Notes under the pieces: model-generated
Seen by the model: only the letters and a program-made list of their open reading frames with translations
What the model was told of the DNA's origin: nothing
Database searches by the model: none
Program-made: the position numbers and the translations under genes
Assembly (NCBI GenBank): GCA_031291335.1
Contig: JARLJF010000084.1
Coordinates: forward strand, 1 to 46,983
Direction of reading: 5' to 3'
From: Pandoraea sp.
GTDB lineage: Bacteria > Pseudomonadota > Gammaproteobacteria > Burkholderiales > Burkholderiaceae
Length of the DNA: 46,983 nucleotides
Shown: positions 7,517 through 17,240 of the stretch, piece after piece
Layout: each line of letters begins with the position of its first letter
Numbering within the stretch: position 1 is the stretch's first letter

Positions 7517-8482
7517 TCAGAAGCCAAGTTGCCTGACGAACTTGTCGACTGACGTCGACCACATCTTGCCGCCATAGGTGAGCAGCAGATGGCCGTCGTG
7601 GCCGGGCAAGTCTTCCGTGTGAACGAACTGCGCGGGACTGCCTGACGCGGCGAACGCATCGAACCATTGCTGGGGTGCATCGGGGCCCCAGTACTGGTCG
7701 TTGTGCGCATAGAGCCAGAGACCGGGGATTTTCGTCGTCTTGCCGAATTCGCCGTAGACGGCTTTCATCTGCTCCGTATCGCAACTGTGCCCCGGCGCAC
7801 GTTCCGGCATGCCACCCGCACCGCCGGAGAAGTTGATATAGCCGACCACGCCGGGCGGGTTGGTGGCGGCCGTGGCCACCGTGGTGAACCCGCCGACCGA
7901 GCGTCCTTCGAGCACGATGCGATCTTTGTTGGCCCACGTTTGCTCGCGAACCCACTTCACGGCCGCGAGATTGGCTTCTGCAGTGACCTTGCCGAGCTTT
8001 TCGAAGTCAGGACGACGCGTGCATCGACCCTGCATGTCGAACGATGCCCCGGAGTTCTCGCGATCCGGCCCGCCCGTCGAGCCATAGCCAACGCGAACCG
8101 GTGCCACGATGGCGAAGCCTTTGGCGAGCCAGTAACGCACATGTCCTTTGAGAATCGGTTGATTCATTTTGGCGCGGACCAGAGCATCGGAGGCGCGTCC
8201 GTGCTCGAAGATGAGCACAGGGAAAGGCCCGTTACCCGACGGTTTGTACACCTCGGTGTGCATGCCGACATCGCCGCCGAAGGTGCCGGCTCCCGGCACC
8301 ACGATGGATACGATTTCCGGTGAGGGATCTGCGGCAGGCGCGGGCGATGCGGCGTTGGTGGTTGTCTCGTCGGTGGCGGCAATGGCCGTCGAGAGGCCGG
8401 AGAAGGGTGTCAAGGGTGCCGTCAGAAGGAGGGCGCAAAGCCATCCTCCGCAAAGTCGTGAGCGTGCGGTGAAGCGTTTCAT
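7517..8482 (-). CDS. Secreted alpha/beta hydrolase (dienelactone hydrolase/esterase type)
   Basis: A 322-residue exported protein. Residues 1-36 form a Sec signal peptide (KRFTARSR, hydrophobic CALLLTAPLTPF, then an AIA-A cleavage site). The mature part has the alpha/beta hydrolase nucleophile elbow GRSVGG with Ser195, preceded by KDRIVLE, and a late His in LPGHDGHLLL as candidate catalytic base. It resembles the dienelactone hydrolase and prolyl-oligopeptidase-like groups; the substrate is unknown. I prefer the ATG at 8482 over the upstream one at 8518 because it places the positive residues of the signal peptide at the N terminus. It ends 11 bp from the convergent VOC gene. Confidence 0.85.
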   Translation of the reverse strand: MKRFTARSRLCGGWLCALLLTAPLTPFSGLSTAIAATDETTTNAASPAPAADPSPEIVSIVVPGAGTFGGDVGMHTEVYKPSGNGPFPVLIFEHGRASDALVRAKMNQPILKGHVRYWLAKGFAIVAPVRVGYGSTGGPDRENSGASFDMQGRCTRRPDFEKLGKVTAEANLAAVKWVREQTWANKDRIVLEGRSVGGFTTVATAATNPPGVVGYINFSGGAGGMPERAPGHSCDTEQMKAVYGEFGKTTKIPGLWLYAHNDQYWGPDAPQQWFDAFAASGSPAQFVHTEDLPGHDGHLLLTYGGKMWSTSVDKFVRQLGF

Positions 8483-8645
8483 GGTGATGTTATTGTCCCC
8501 GGGTGACGATGCATGCACGGCGTCCGGCGGCGGTGTTCGATCCCCGTCCGACGCACGAACTGGCGCTCATACTACTTCGCGGCACAGGGCCGCGACACTC
8601 ATGCGAACGACTGATGGACAGGTGTCGAATCGCTCGCTCGGCCGT

Positions 8646-9464
8646 TCATTCGAGCGCATCGATGAGGTCTGTCGAATCGGCGGCAAAGTACCGTCCCGGT
8701 GTTGTGTGAAACGTGCGGCGAAAGAGTGCGATGAAGGCGCTCGCGTTGTCGTAACCAAGGTCGAGCGCGACCGTCCCGACGGGTTGCCCCGACGCCAGCA
8801 ACTCAAGCGCGCGTAACAGCCGTGCCCGCTGACGCCACGCCGTGAACGTCAGCCCCGTCTCCTCGACGAAGCGCCGGCTCACCGTACGCGGCGCGGTGTT
8901 CGCCCACGCGGCCCAGGCCTCGAGCGTGCGCGCGTCAGCCGGATGGTCGACGAGCGCGGTAGCAATGCGTCGCAGGCGCCCGTCGCTGGGCATCGGCAGG
9001 CGGAATGCATCGGCGGGGCTGATGGCGATCTCATCGAGTATCACGTTCATGACGTTCGTCTGTACCCGATCGGGCGCGCTCAAATCCCACGGCGCGGCGC
9101 GTATGACACCTTCACGCAACAGACCCGACACCTCGATGGCTCGCGGTTGATCCGGTAAGTCCTCGCATTTGTCCGGCCGCACGTACACCGCCCAGCCGTA
9201 GAACGGGCCATGCGAAAACGCGGCATGCGGGCAGTTGGGCGGTATCCAGACAGCACGTGTTGTCGGAATCACCCACGCACCGAGGCTTGTGCGAACGGTG
9301 AGCAAGCCGTTGAACAAGCCGAGCAATTGCCCCGACGTGTGCTGGTGCGTTTGAGAGACGCGGGGTTCGCTCTCGCGTCCGACCAGTGCGATCAATGCCG
9401 GATCGTGCGCCCCCATGCGGTGCACGCGCTCCATCTTCGGTTTCAGGTGTTCCGGCAAACTCAT
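8646..9464 (-). CDS. AraC-family transcriptional regulator with cupin-type N-terminal domain
   Basis: A 272-residue regulator. The N-terminal part has a cupin-like sensor (HQHTSGQLLGLFNGLLTVRT, WVIPTTRAVWIPPNCPH), and the C-terminal 100 residues hold the AraC double helix-turn-helix (ARTLEAWAAWANTAPRTVSRRFVEETG; VALDLGYDNASAFIALFRRTF). It diverges from the PPOX flavoprotein gene at 9557; a 7-bp-arm inverted repeat at 9477-9496 lies between the two starts and is a plausible operator for both. Confidence 0.92.
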   Translation of the reverse strand: MSLPEHLKPKMERVHRMGAHDPALIALVGRESEPRVSQTHQHTSGQLLGLFNGLLTVRTSLGAWVIPTTRAVWIPPNCPHAAFSHGPFYGWAVYVRPDKCEDLPDQPRAIEVSGLLREGVIRAAPWDLSAPDRVQTNVMNVILDEIAISPADAFRLPMPSDGRLRRIATALVDHPADARTLEAWAAWANTAPRTVSRRFVEETGLTFTAWRQRARLLRALELLASGQPVGTVALDLGYDNASAFIALFRRTFHTTPGRYFAADSTDLIDALE

Positions 9465-9476
9465 GGCGTATTTGAG

Positions 9477-9496
9477 CTATTGAATGGCATCAATAG
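9477..9496. promoter_or_regulatory. Inverted repeat between AraC-type regulator and PPOX gene
   Basis: Perfect arms CTATTGA (9477-9483) and TCAATAG (9490-9496) with a 6-bp spacer, 12 bp upstream of the regulator's ATG and 60 bp upstream of the divergent gene. A candidate operator for the AraC-type protein. Confidence 0.45.
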
Positions 9497-9556
9497 TCTA
9501 TCAGCGCCACCGATCGGCGGGATATGCTCGTCGCGTGTTTCCGAAGGAGCGTTCTC

Positions 9557-10210
9557 ATGTCCCCATCCCACCTGTCTGGCGCGTCATCCTCGTCCCCCTC
9601 ATCCACCGAGCTGCCGGTCGATCTCGATCAACTCTACGACCCGCCGTCGGAGATGATTGTCAAAGGCGTCATGCCGAGGTTGCTGCCGTTCCATGTCGCG
9701 TATCTCGACGTCGCCACCTTCTTCTGTCTGGCGACGGGCAGTATCCAGGGCCTCGACGCGTCTCCACGCGGCGGTGAGCCGGGCTTCGTTCAGGTGCTCG
9801 ACGAGAAGACCGTGGCGTTCGCGGACTGGCCCGGCAACAACCGCATTGCGTCGCTGCGCAATCTGACCGAAGACGACCGTATCGGCATGCTGTTCCTGTT
9901 CCCGGGGCTGGAAGTCTTCATGCGCATCAACGGTCGTGCGCAGATCTGCGTCGAGCCTGCGTTGCTCGATCGATTGAAGGAAGGGGAGCGCACGCCAAAG
10001 ACCGCCATCGTCGTGAGCATCGACGAAGTGCTGTTCCACTGCGGGAAGGCGATCAACCGGGCAAAGTTATGGCGTGCCGAATCGCAGCTCGACCGCAAGG
10101 CCGTGCCGTCGATGGGCGACATGAAGGCGGCGCTGACCGGCATGGACAAAGCCAAGGCCAGCGCGATGGACGAGGGGTATTACCGGGCGGTGCGCGGCGA
10201 TCTTTACTGA
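9557..10210 (+). CDS. FMN-dependent PPOX-class flavoprotein
   Basis: A 217-residue protein of the pyridoxamine-5'-phosphate-oxidase-like split-barrel family (MSMEG_1061-like group). Typical strings are FFCLATGS, then PGFVQVLDEKTVAFADWPGNNRIASLRNL, then IGMLFLFPGLEVFMRINGRAQI, and the C-terminal EVLFHCGKAINRAKLW with the conserved CxKA. Members bind FMN or F420 and act as oxidoreductases of unknown substrate. The ATG at 9557 has GAAGGAG 9-15 nt upstream. It is probably controlled by the divergent AraC-type regulator. Confidence 0.88.
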   Translation: MSPSHLSGASSSSPSSTELPVDLDQLYDPPSEMIVKGVMPRLLPFHVAYLDVATFFCLATGSIQGLDASPRGGEPGFVQVLDEKTVAFADWPGNNRIASLRNLTEDDRIGMLFLFPGLEVFMRINGRAQICVEPALLDRLKEGERTPKTAIVVSIDEVLFHCGKAINRAKLWRAESQLDRKAVPSMGDMKAALTGMDKAKASAMDEGYYRAVRGDLY

Positions 10211-10256
10211 CCCGCACTGAGCCGGACTGGGCCGTACCGACGCGCTGGACGCCCGC

Positions 10257-11009
10257 TTATCCCTGCGGGCTGGCCGATTCCTGCGCGCGGCGCAGACGCT
10301 CGCGGCTGTTGGTGAGGTGAGTGCGCATCGCAGCGCGAGCCGCTTCGGGATCGTGACGGGCAATGGCGTTGTAGATGTCTTCGTGCTCGCGATTCACACG
10401 ATTGAGATACGACACCTGATCGTCGTCGGCCAGCGCGGCCGAATTCACGCGCGTACGCGGAATGATCGTGTTGCCGAGCTGTTCGAGGATGTCGTGGAAA
10501 TACCGGTTACCGGTAGCGTTCGCCACTTGCAGATGGAAGGCGACGTCGGCCGTCACGGCGTTGCCGGTGCGCTGACGAACGTGCATCTCGAAGTCGTCCA
10601 GTGCCTGACGCATCAGCTTGAGTTGCGTGTCGGTGCGGCGATTCGCCGCCAGACCCGCCGCTTCCGTCTCGAGCGAAATGCGCAGCTCCAGGATCGCCAT
10701 CACGTCGAGCATCGTCAGAATGCTGTTGGTGTCGACCTGCAGGGAGTTTTCGCGCGGCGCCTCGAGCACGAACGTGCCGATGCCGTGACGCGTCTCTACC
10801 AGTTGGCCCGCTTGCAGTCGCGAAATGGCTTCGCGGACCACGGTGCGGCTCACCCCCAGGCTTTCCATGATGGCCGACTCGGTCGGCAGCTTGTCGCCCG
10901 GGCGGAACGTGCCGCTGCGAATCTGCTCGGACAAGGCGCTCACCACCTCTTCCGTGAGGCTGCGAGACTTGCGGCGAGGACGTGCGGGCAACGGGCTGTT
11001 CATGGACAT
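10257..11009 (-). CDS. FadR-subfamily GntR transcriptional regulator (probable hexarate regulator)
   Basis: A 250-residue GntR regulator. The N-terminal winged helix-turn-helix runs from LTEEVVSALSEQIRSG through KLPTESAIMESLGVSRTVVREAISRL to GIGTFVLEAP; the C-terminal FCD ligand domain carries the conserved metal/ligand residues in DVAFHLQVANATGN. FCD domains commonly bind organic or sugar acids. It lies downstream of the porin and the glucarate-dehydratase-like gene on the same strand, with a 36-bp inverted repeat just upstream (11055-11090). I infer that it governs hexarate catabolism here and at 27.7-32.2 kb, where no other regulator is present. The ATG at 11009 is preferred to 11036 because conserved sequence begins shortly after; both are possible. 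Confidence 0.9.
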   Translation of the reverse strand: MSMNSPLPARPRRKSRSLTEEVVSALSEQIRSGTFRPGDKLPTESAIMESLGVSRTVVREAISRLQAGQLVETRHGIGTFVLEAPRENSLQVDTNSILTMLDVMAILELRISLETEAAGLAANRRTDTQLKLMRQALDDFEMHVRQRTGNAVTADVAFHLQVANATGNRYFHDILEQLGNTIIPRTRVNSAALADDDQVSYLNRVNREHEDIYNAIARHDPEAARAAMRTHLTNSRERLRRAQESASPQG

Positions 11010-11054
11010 GGCGTCGGTTGGAATTGTGGGTGACAAAAAACGCCCTCAGTTTAC

Positions 11055-11090
11055 CTTATCGACCGTCGCATACATACGACAACCGATAAG
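11055..11090. promoter_or_regulatory. Long imperfect inverted repeat upstream of the FadR-family gene
   Basis: Outer arms CTTATCG (11055-11061) and CGATAAG (11084-11090) and inner arms GTCG/CGAC around CATACATA form a 36-bp dyad in which 11 of 14 positions per arm pair. It lies 46 bp upstream of the regulator's start and probably serves autoregulation. No T-run follows, so a terminator for the porin gene is less likely. Confidence 0.5.
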
Positions 11091-11239
11091 AATCGACCGC
11101 CAATGCCACACCCCAATCACTATCAGGCATCGGCGGCCCAAAGCACAACCTCGTGCGACTTCTCGCGACCACTCATAACCGCCTGAACCGGCACGCGCAC
11201 GGCGCCGGTCCGGACAGCTTTGCTACAGGCGGGCAGACG

Positions 11240-12415
11240 TCAGAAATCGACGCGAATCCCCAACATGCCGACGAACTGCGAACTCGTCGCCGACGGCGTG
11301 CTGTTCTGCGAGTCGCCGACCACCGGGCCAGCGTTGATGATGCTCGTGGCATTCGCCCCCAGCGACTTGCCGTTGGCGTGCTGCCACGCTTCGAGCGCGT
11401 ACAGCGACGTGCGCTTCGAGAGCGAATACACCTGCGCGAGCGAGACCTGATGGTAGGTCGCGGAATCGTTGATGCCGTTGGCTTTCGACGCCGCTGTGTA
11501 GCTGTACGCGGCCGCCAGACGCCATTGCGGCGCCACGATCCACGACGCATGCACGCCTGCCGTGTTGAAGATCGCCGTGTCGTGGAACAGCGACGCTGCG
11601 CCCGGCTTGTACTGCACGTTGCTGTAGCTCGCGCCCAGCGTCACGCTGCCGATCGTGTAGATACCGGCAAAGGCGATGTGTTGCAGCGCATCGGCGGAGA
11701 GATAGCCCTGATTGACGGCGGACGCCCCGGGAACCCCCGTCGATGCACCATTCCAGCTCGTGCCGGTGCCACCCACGTTGTTCATGCGCAGATAGCCGGC
11801 GGCCAACGACAGCGGACCGCCGTCGTAACGCAGTGCGCCCGAATACGTGTTGCCCTTGCTGAACGCACCGGCCTGGCCGCCGAAGCCGTATTGCAGGCTG
11901 GCCGTCACGCCCCACAGCACCGGCGAGGTGTACGTCACCGAGTTGTTGATGCGGATGGTGGTGTCGAGACCGTCGATATCGCCCGGGTGTGCGCCGGTTG
12001 CGCCCGTCACATAGGCGACGGGGCCGATGGTGCCGACCATCAGGTAGTAAGGCGAGTACTGGCGGCCGATGGTGACCGTGCCGAGCTGATCGTTCTTCAG
12101 GCCGACGAATGCCTGACGGTTGAACATCACGCCCGACGAGCTGAAGGCGCCGCTGTTGACGTCGAAACCGTTCTCCAACTGGAACAGCGCCTTGGTGCCG
12201 CCGCCGAGATCTTCAGTGCCGCGCAGGCCCCAACGGCTGCCTGCGAGGTTGCCGTTACGCAGGTAGGTATTCGACTTGCCGTTCTGGTTGCTGCTGTAGG
12301 TCAGTGCATCGTCGACGATCCCGTACAGCGTCACGTTCGACTGCGCGAACGCCGGTACGGCGCCGGCGGCGAGACCGGCCAATACTAGCCCGGCAAACAG
12401 TTTCGAATGTCTCAC
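11240..12415 (-). CDS. Gram-negative general porin (Burkholderiales type)
   Basis: A 391-residue outer-membrane trimeric porin. A signal peptide (RHSKLFAGLVLAGLAAGAVPAFA-Q region, cleavage after AFA) is followed by the family N terminus SNVTLYGIVDDAL, the repeated beta-strand pattern and the terminal aromatic signature GIRVDF with C-terminal Phe, which is recognised by the BAM complex. The start is a GTG at 12415: GAGGAG lies about 5 nt upstream, and it gives a signal peptide of normal length, whereas the longer open frame upstream overlaps the dehydratase gene. It lies 65 bp downstream of the glucarate-dehydratase-like gene on the same strand, so it probably admits the same sugar acids. Confidence 0.93.
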   Translation of the reverse strand: MRHSKLFAGLVLAGLAAGAVPAFAQSNVTLYGIVDDALTYSSNQNGKSNTYLRNGNLAGSRWGLRGTEDLGGGTKALFQLENGFDVNSGAFSSSGVMFNRQAFVGLKNDQLGTVTIGRQYSPYYLMVGTIGPVAYVTGATGAHPGDIDGLDTTIRINNSVTYTSPVLWGVTASLQYGFGGQAGAFSKGNTYSGALRYDGGPLSLAAGYLRMNNVGGTGTSWNGASTGVPGASAVNQGYLSADALQHIAFAGIYTIGSVTLGASYSNVQYKPGAASLFHDTAIFNTAGVHASWIVAPQWRLAAAYSYTAASKANGINDSATYHQVSLAQVYSLSKRTSLYALEAWQHANGKSLGANATSIINAGPVVGDSQNSTPSATSSQFVGMLGIRVDF

Positions 12416-12480
12416 GACTTCTCCTCTTGTGATGTGTTTTGTTGGACTTCGCTTGAAACGTTGCTGCGTGCTCTCTGGTG

Positions 12481-13764
12481 CTAAAAACGGGGTGCCTTGC
12501 CGCTCCAGTCGGGTTGGTATTTGCGCATCTGTACCGCGTCGTTGCGGGTGCGCAGTCCGCAATGCAGGTACTGTTCGTGCAGCTTGGCCAACTGGTCCTG
12601 ATCGATTTCGAGGCCAAGCCCCGGCGCTTTCGTTACGGCGACTGCGCCATTGCGGATGGCGATCTTGCCGCCGCGCACGACTTCCTCGTCGTCGGCCTGC
12701 CACGGGTAGTGCGTGTCGCAGGCATACGACAGACGCGGCACGCTCGCGGCCAGATGCGTCATCGCCATCAGGCTGATGCCGAGGTGCGAGTTCGAGTGCA
12801 TCGACAAGCCGATCTCGAACGTCTCGCACATGCGCGCGAGCAGTTGCGTGTCGCGCAAGCCACCCCAGTAGTGGTGGTCGGAGAGGATGATCTGCGCGCC
12901 ATTCAGACGCACGTTCTCGCGGAATTGACGCAGATCGGTCACCACCATGTTGGTGGCGAGCGGCATGCCCGTAGCGCGATGCAGTTCCGCCATGCCTTCG
13001 AGCGTGGGCGTAGGGTCTTCGTAGTACTCGAGATCGCCTGCGAGTTCGTGTCCCATCGCAATCGCCGTGGGCAGCGACCAGTTGCCATTCGGATCGATGC
13101 GCAACGGCTTGTCCGGGAACGCGCGCTTGAGCGCCTTCAGGCACTTCACTTCCTCCGCGGGATCGAGCACGCCGGCCTTGAGCTTGATGCTGCCGAAGCC
13201 ATAGGTGTCGATCATCGTGCGTGCCTGCGCGACGAGCTGTTCGGCATTGAGCGTTTCGCCCCAGCCGTCGCCCGGATAGCCGGTCGCCGGTACGTCGATG
13301 TGCTGCGCGTACTTGAAGAACAGATACGCGCTGTATTGCACTTCCTGACGTACCGCGCCGCCGAGCAACTCCACGAGCGGAATGCCCAGATGACGTGCCT
13401 GCAAATCGAGGAACGGGACTTCGAACGCGGAGTAGATTTTCTCCAGGTCCTTGCGCGGGTCGGTGCCCGGGGCGAGTTCGTACTCCACACGCTCACCGCG
13501 AACGCCTTGACGCACCACTGCCGCCACACGCTCGCGCAGGCCGTTGGTGTCGAACGGGTCCATGCCGATCAGATGCGAGCGGGTGTTCTCCAGCAACGCC
13601 AGCACCGGGGCATCGCCGTACGTTTCACCCAGTCCGACGTGACCGTTATCGGTCTCGATTTCGATGATCGAACGCAGCGCATACGGCTCGTGAATGCCGG
13701 CGGCGTTGAGCAGCGGCGGGTCGCGAAAAGCAATCGGGGTGATCGTGATGCGGTGGATTTTCAC
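12481..13764 (-). CDS. Glucarate dehydratase-like enolase-superfamily enzyme
   Basis: A 427-residue enzyme of the glucarate dehydratase group, which dehydrates D-glucarate (and often L-idarate) to 5-dehydro-4-deoxy-D-glucarate. The capping domain and barrel residues are in place: KLKAG (K194/K196, general base), the metal ligands D223 in RIDPNGNW and E249 in YYEDP, N272 in TNMVVTD, and the C-terminal MHSNSH (H323), which supplies the second general base in GlucD. It is slightly shorter than E. coli GudD (446). An alternative is the GudX-like, weakly active paralogue group, but the intact catalytic set argues for activity. The product feeds KdgD (29333-30244). A GTCAT-N3-ATGAC palindrome lies 78 bp upstream. 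Confidence 0.85.
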   Translation of the reverse strand: MKIHRITITPIAFRDPPLLNAAGIHEPYALRSIIEIETDNGHVGLGETYGDAPVLALLENTRSHLIGMDPFDTNGLRERVAAVVRQGVRGERVEYELAPGTDPRKDLEKIYSAFEVPFLDLQARHLGIPLVELLGGAVRQEVQYSAYLFFKYAQHIDVPATGYPGDGWGETLNAEQLVAQARTMIDTYGFGSIKLKAGVLDPAEEVKCLKALKRAFPDKPLRIDPNGNWSLPTAIAMGHELAGDLEYYEDPTPTLEGMAELHRATGMPLATNMVVTDLRQFRENVRLNGAQIILSDHHYWGGLRDTQLLARMCETFEIGLSMHSNSHLGISLMAMTHLAASVPRLSYACDTHYPWQADDEEVVRGGKIAIRNGAVAVTKAPGLGLEIDQDQLAKLHEQYLHCGLRTRNDAVQMRKYQPDWSGKAPRF

Positions 13765-13841
13765 GGCGACTAATTCCCCTTTTACGGCAGGTGCAGACAG
13801 TGGACGAATACGCGATTTGCGTGTGCTGATGTAACTTTTAC

Positions 13842-13854
13842 GTCATCGTATGAC
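13842..13854. promoter_or_regulatory. GTCAT-N3-ATGAC palindrome upstream of glucarate-dehydratase gene
   Basis: A perfect 13-bp palindrome, GTCAT-CGT-ATGAC, 78 bp upstream of the dehydratase start in the 312-bp divergent region 13765-14076. It matches the sites at 14031 (perfect) and 30324 (one mismatch). I infer it to be the operator of the FadR-family regulator. Confidence 0.65.
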
Positions 13855-14030
13855 TGGCCGTAATTTAGGTGACGCGTCGGGCCTCTCTCTATCGGTGTAA
13901 TCCCTGATCGATGGGTCGGTATCCTGATGAAGTCGCTTGAAAACACAAGGGAAAGCGGGGTTATTTCGATTTCTTAGGGAAATCTCGGGGGCGTTTTGGC
14001 ATGTCTCCTGATTGCAAATTCCCCGGTCGA

Positions 14031-14043
14031 GTCATATGATGAC
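14031..14043. promoter_or_regulatory. GTCAT-N3-ATGAC palindrome upstream of the ABC importer
   Basis: A perfect palindrome GTCAT-ATG-ATGAC, extended by a flanking A/T pair, 33 bp upstream of the solute-binding protein gene. At this distance bound protein would overlap the transcription start, which suits repression relieved by a sugar acid. The same motif occurs at 13842 and 30324. Confidence 0.65.
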
Positions 14044-14076
14044 TTACGAGAAATTCAACTCAAAAGAGGAGACAGC

Positions 14077-15252
14077 ATGGCCTTCAGCCGTAGGGGATTC
14101 TGGCAACGCACGCTTGGCGCACTGGCATGTGCCGCCGCACTGGGAAGCTTCGCGAGTACCGCAACCGCTGCGCCGGTCGCGCTGAACATCGTCGACGTTG
14201 CCGGCAACCTCGCCCTCACGCAGAAGGGCTTCGAGGCGTTCCGCGACAAGTACCCGGATCTCGTCTCGAAGATCACGTTCACCAACGCGCCTGCGCCGCA
14301 ATTGCCCGGCAAGATCAAGGCCATGCAGGCCGCAGGGCGCTCCGATATCGACATCGTGCTCACTGGCACCGATGCGCTGGCTGCCGGTATCCAGCAAAAC
14401 CTCTGGCAGCGTCTGCTGCCCGAGTACAGCGCGAAGTTTCCGGGCGTGCTCGACAAATACGCGCCGAACGTGCGCGCCATGCAAGAACTCTCGAAGGGTT
14501 ATGGCCTCGCGGTGACGTTCATGCCGGCAGGTCCCCTCGTGGAATACAACCCGGCCAAGGTGAGCAACCCGCCGAAGACGCCCGCCGAACTGCTTGCGTG
14601 GTGCAAGGCGAATCCGGGCAAGCTGATTTATGCGCGTCCGGCCAACTCGGGCCCGGGCCGCACGTTCCTGATGGGCCTGCCGTATCTGCTGGGCGACAAA
14701 GACCCGCATGATCCGATCAAGGGTTGGGACAAGACGTGGGCGTTCCTGAAGGAACTCGACGCGTGCATTCCGTACTACCCGGGCGGCACGTCGGCGGTGA
14801 TGAAGGAACTGGGCGAGGGCAGCCGCGACATGACGCTGACCGTCACGGGCTGGGACATCAATCCGCGCGCACTGGGCATCGTGCCGGCGACCTTCAAGGT
14901 GCAATCGTTCGACAAGTTCACGTGGGTCAACGACGCCCACTACATGGTCGTTCCCAAGGGCGTTCCGAAAGAGAAGATGGACGTCATCGTCAAGCTGATC
15001 AACTTCATGCTCGAGCCGGCACAACAAGCGCTCACGTATGACGACGGCTACTTCTATCCGGGCCCTGCGGTGAAGGACGTGCCGCTGTCCGCCGCCCCGG
15101 CAAAGAGCCAGGAAGTGATCGCAAAGTACGGCCGTCCGGAATACGCGAAGCTCATCGCCGACTTCCCGCATGCCGTGCCGCTCGACGCAACGGCGATGGT
15201 GGCGGCGTTCCAGAAGTGGGATGCCGAGATCGGCTCGCTGAAATCGAAGTGA
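14077..15252 (+). CDS. ABC transporter periplasmic solute-binding protein (PotD/AfuA-like)
   Basis: A 391-residue exported binding protein. An N-terminal signal (FSRRGFWQRTLGALACAAALG, cleavage after TATAA) has a twin-arginine-like SRRGF start, so Tat export is possible. The mature protein has the type II periplasmic-binding fold used for polyamines, iron and 2-aminoethylphosphonate (ALNIVDVAGN; DIVLTGTDALAAG; PANSGPGRTFLMGLPYL; WVNDAHYMVVPKGVPKE). The ATG at 14077 has AGAGGAGA 7-14 nt upstream. It begins a four-gene importer operon, and a GTCAT-N3-ATGAC site sits just upstream, which links it to hexarate metabolism. The ligand is inferred from context only. Confidence 0.88.
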   Translation: MAFSRRGFWQRTLGALACAAALGSFASTATAAPVALNIVDVAGNLALTQKGFEAFRDKYPDLVSKITFTNAPAPQLPGKIKAMQAAGRSDIDIVLTGTDALAAGIQQNLWQRLLPEYSAKFPGVLDKYAPNVRAMQELSKGYGLAVTFMPAGPLVEYNPAKVSNPPKTPAELLAWCKANPGKLIYARPANSGPGRTFLMGLPYLLGDKDPHDPIKGWDKTWAFLKELDACIPYYPGGTSAVMKELGEGSRDMTLTVTGWDINPRALGIVPATFKVQSFDKFTWVNDAHYMVVPKGVPKEKMDVIVKLINFMLEPAQQALTYDDGYFYPGPAVKDVPLSAAPAKSQEVIAKYGRPEYAKLIADFPHAVPLDATAMVAAFQKWDAEIGSLKSK

Positions 15253-15273
15253 CCGGAGTGATCGGAGTCGCGT

Positions 15274-16352
<1,079 letters not shown>

Positions 16353-16356
<4 letters not shown>

Positions 16357-17240
16357 GTGCCGCCGCAACGTCATCGTCGCTCACGCCGGCGGCGCGTTTC
16401 GACGGCCGGGGCTGGCTGGTCGCGCCAGCGCTCGTGTGCCTGATCGCGATGTTCGTGTATCCGTTCGCCTACGGTCTGTTCCTGTCGTTCCAGCCGATGG
16501 AGGGCGGTGGCGTTTTCGCGAACTACCTCAAGTTCTTCACCGAGCCGACGCTGTGGCCGACCGTGCTGATCACGCTCAAGCTCGCGGTGCCTGCCACGCT
16601 GATCAACGTGGGGGCTTCGGTTCCCGCCGCGTTTGCGCTGCGCAAGAGCACGCGGGCGTCGAAGTTCGTGACGATGCTGCTCGTCGTGCCCGTCACGCTG
16701 GGCACGGTGCTCATCGCCGACGGCATGCTGACCTACTACGGGCCGAACGGCTGGTTCCCGCAGGCATTGCACGCACTGCATCTGTACAGCGACGAAGTGC
16801 GACTGACGCATAACTACTGGGGCGTATTGATCTCGCTCGTGATCTCGGGTTTCCCGTTCGCGTTCCTGTTGATCCTGTCGTATGTGACGGGAATCGATCC
16901 GACGCTTGCACGTGCCGCCGGTACGCTGGGTGCCGGGCCGTGGCAGCAGTTCCGACTGATTTATCTGCCGCTGCTGGTGCCGGGGCTGACGATGGCGGCG
17001 TGCCTGTCGTTCGTACAGGCGTTCTCGGTGTTTCCGTCGGCCGTGCTGCTCGGCGTGCCGGCAGGGGCCACGCGAGTGGTGTCGATTGCGGCGTATGAAG
17101 CGGCGTTCGAGAGCTATGACTACTCGCTGGCGTCGTGCGTTGCCATCGTGATGGGCTTCGTTCAGTTGCTGATCGTGGCGGCCATGCTCGGCGCGCGCCG
17201 GGCGTTCTATAGTGGTCCGACCACGGGAGGCAAGGGATGA
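16353..17240 (+). CDS. ABC transporter permease 1 (PotB-like)
   Basis: A 295-residue inner-membrane permease with about six helices and the binding-protein-dependent transport signature: the EAA-like loop reads ARAAGTLGAGPWQQFRLIYLPLLVPGL. It belongs to the PotB/CysTW group. It starts inside the ATPase stop codon and overlaps permease 2 by 4 bp. Confidence 0.93.

Noticed and set aside
11187..11212. A possible terminator hairpin after the porin gene
   Set aside because: Only a 6-bp stem ACCGGC/GCCGGT can be formed and there is no T-run.
11153..12388. A 411-codon open frame on the plus strand opposite the porin
   Set aside because: The porin frame has signal peptide, GTG start with ribosome site and terminal Phe; the plus frame is His/Arg/Ala-rich without motifs.
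13765..14076. A riboswitch in the divergent control region
   Set aside because: No conserved riboswitch core was recognised; the palindromic operators account for the structure seen.
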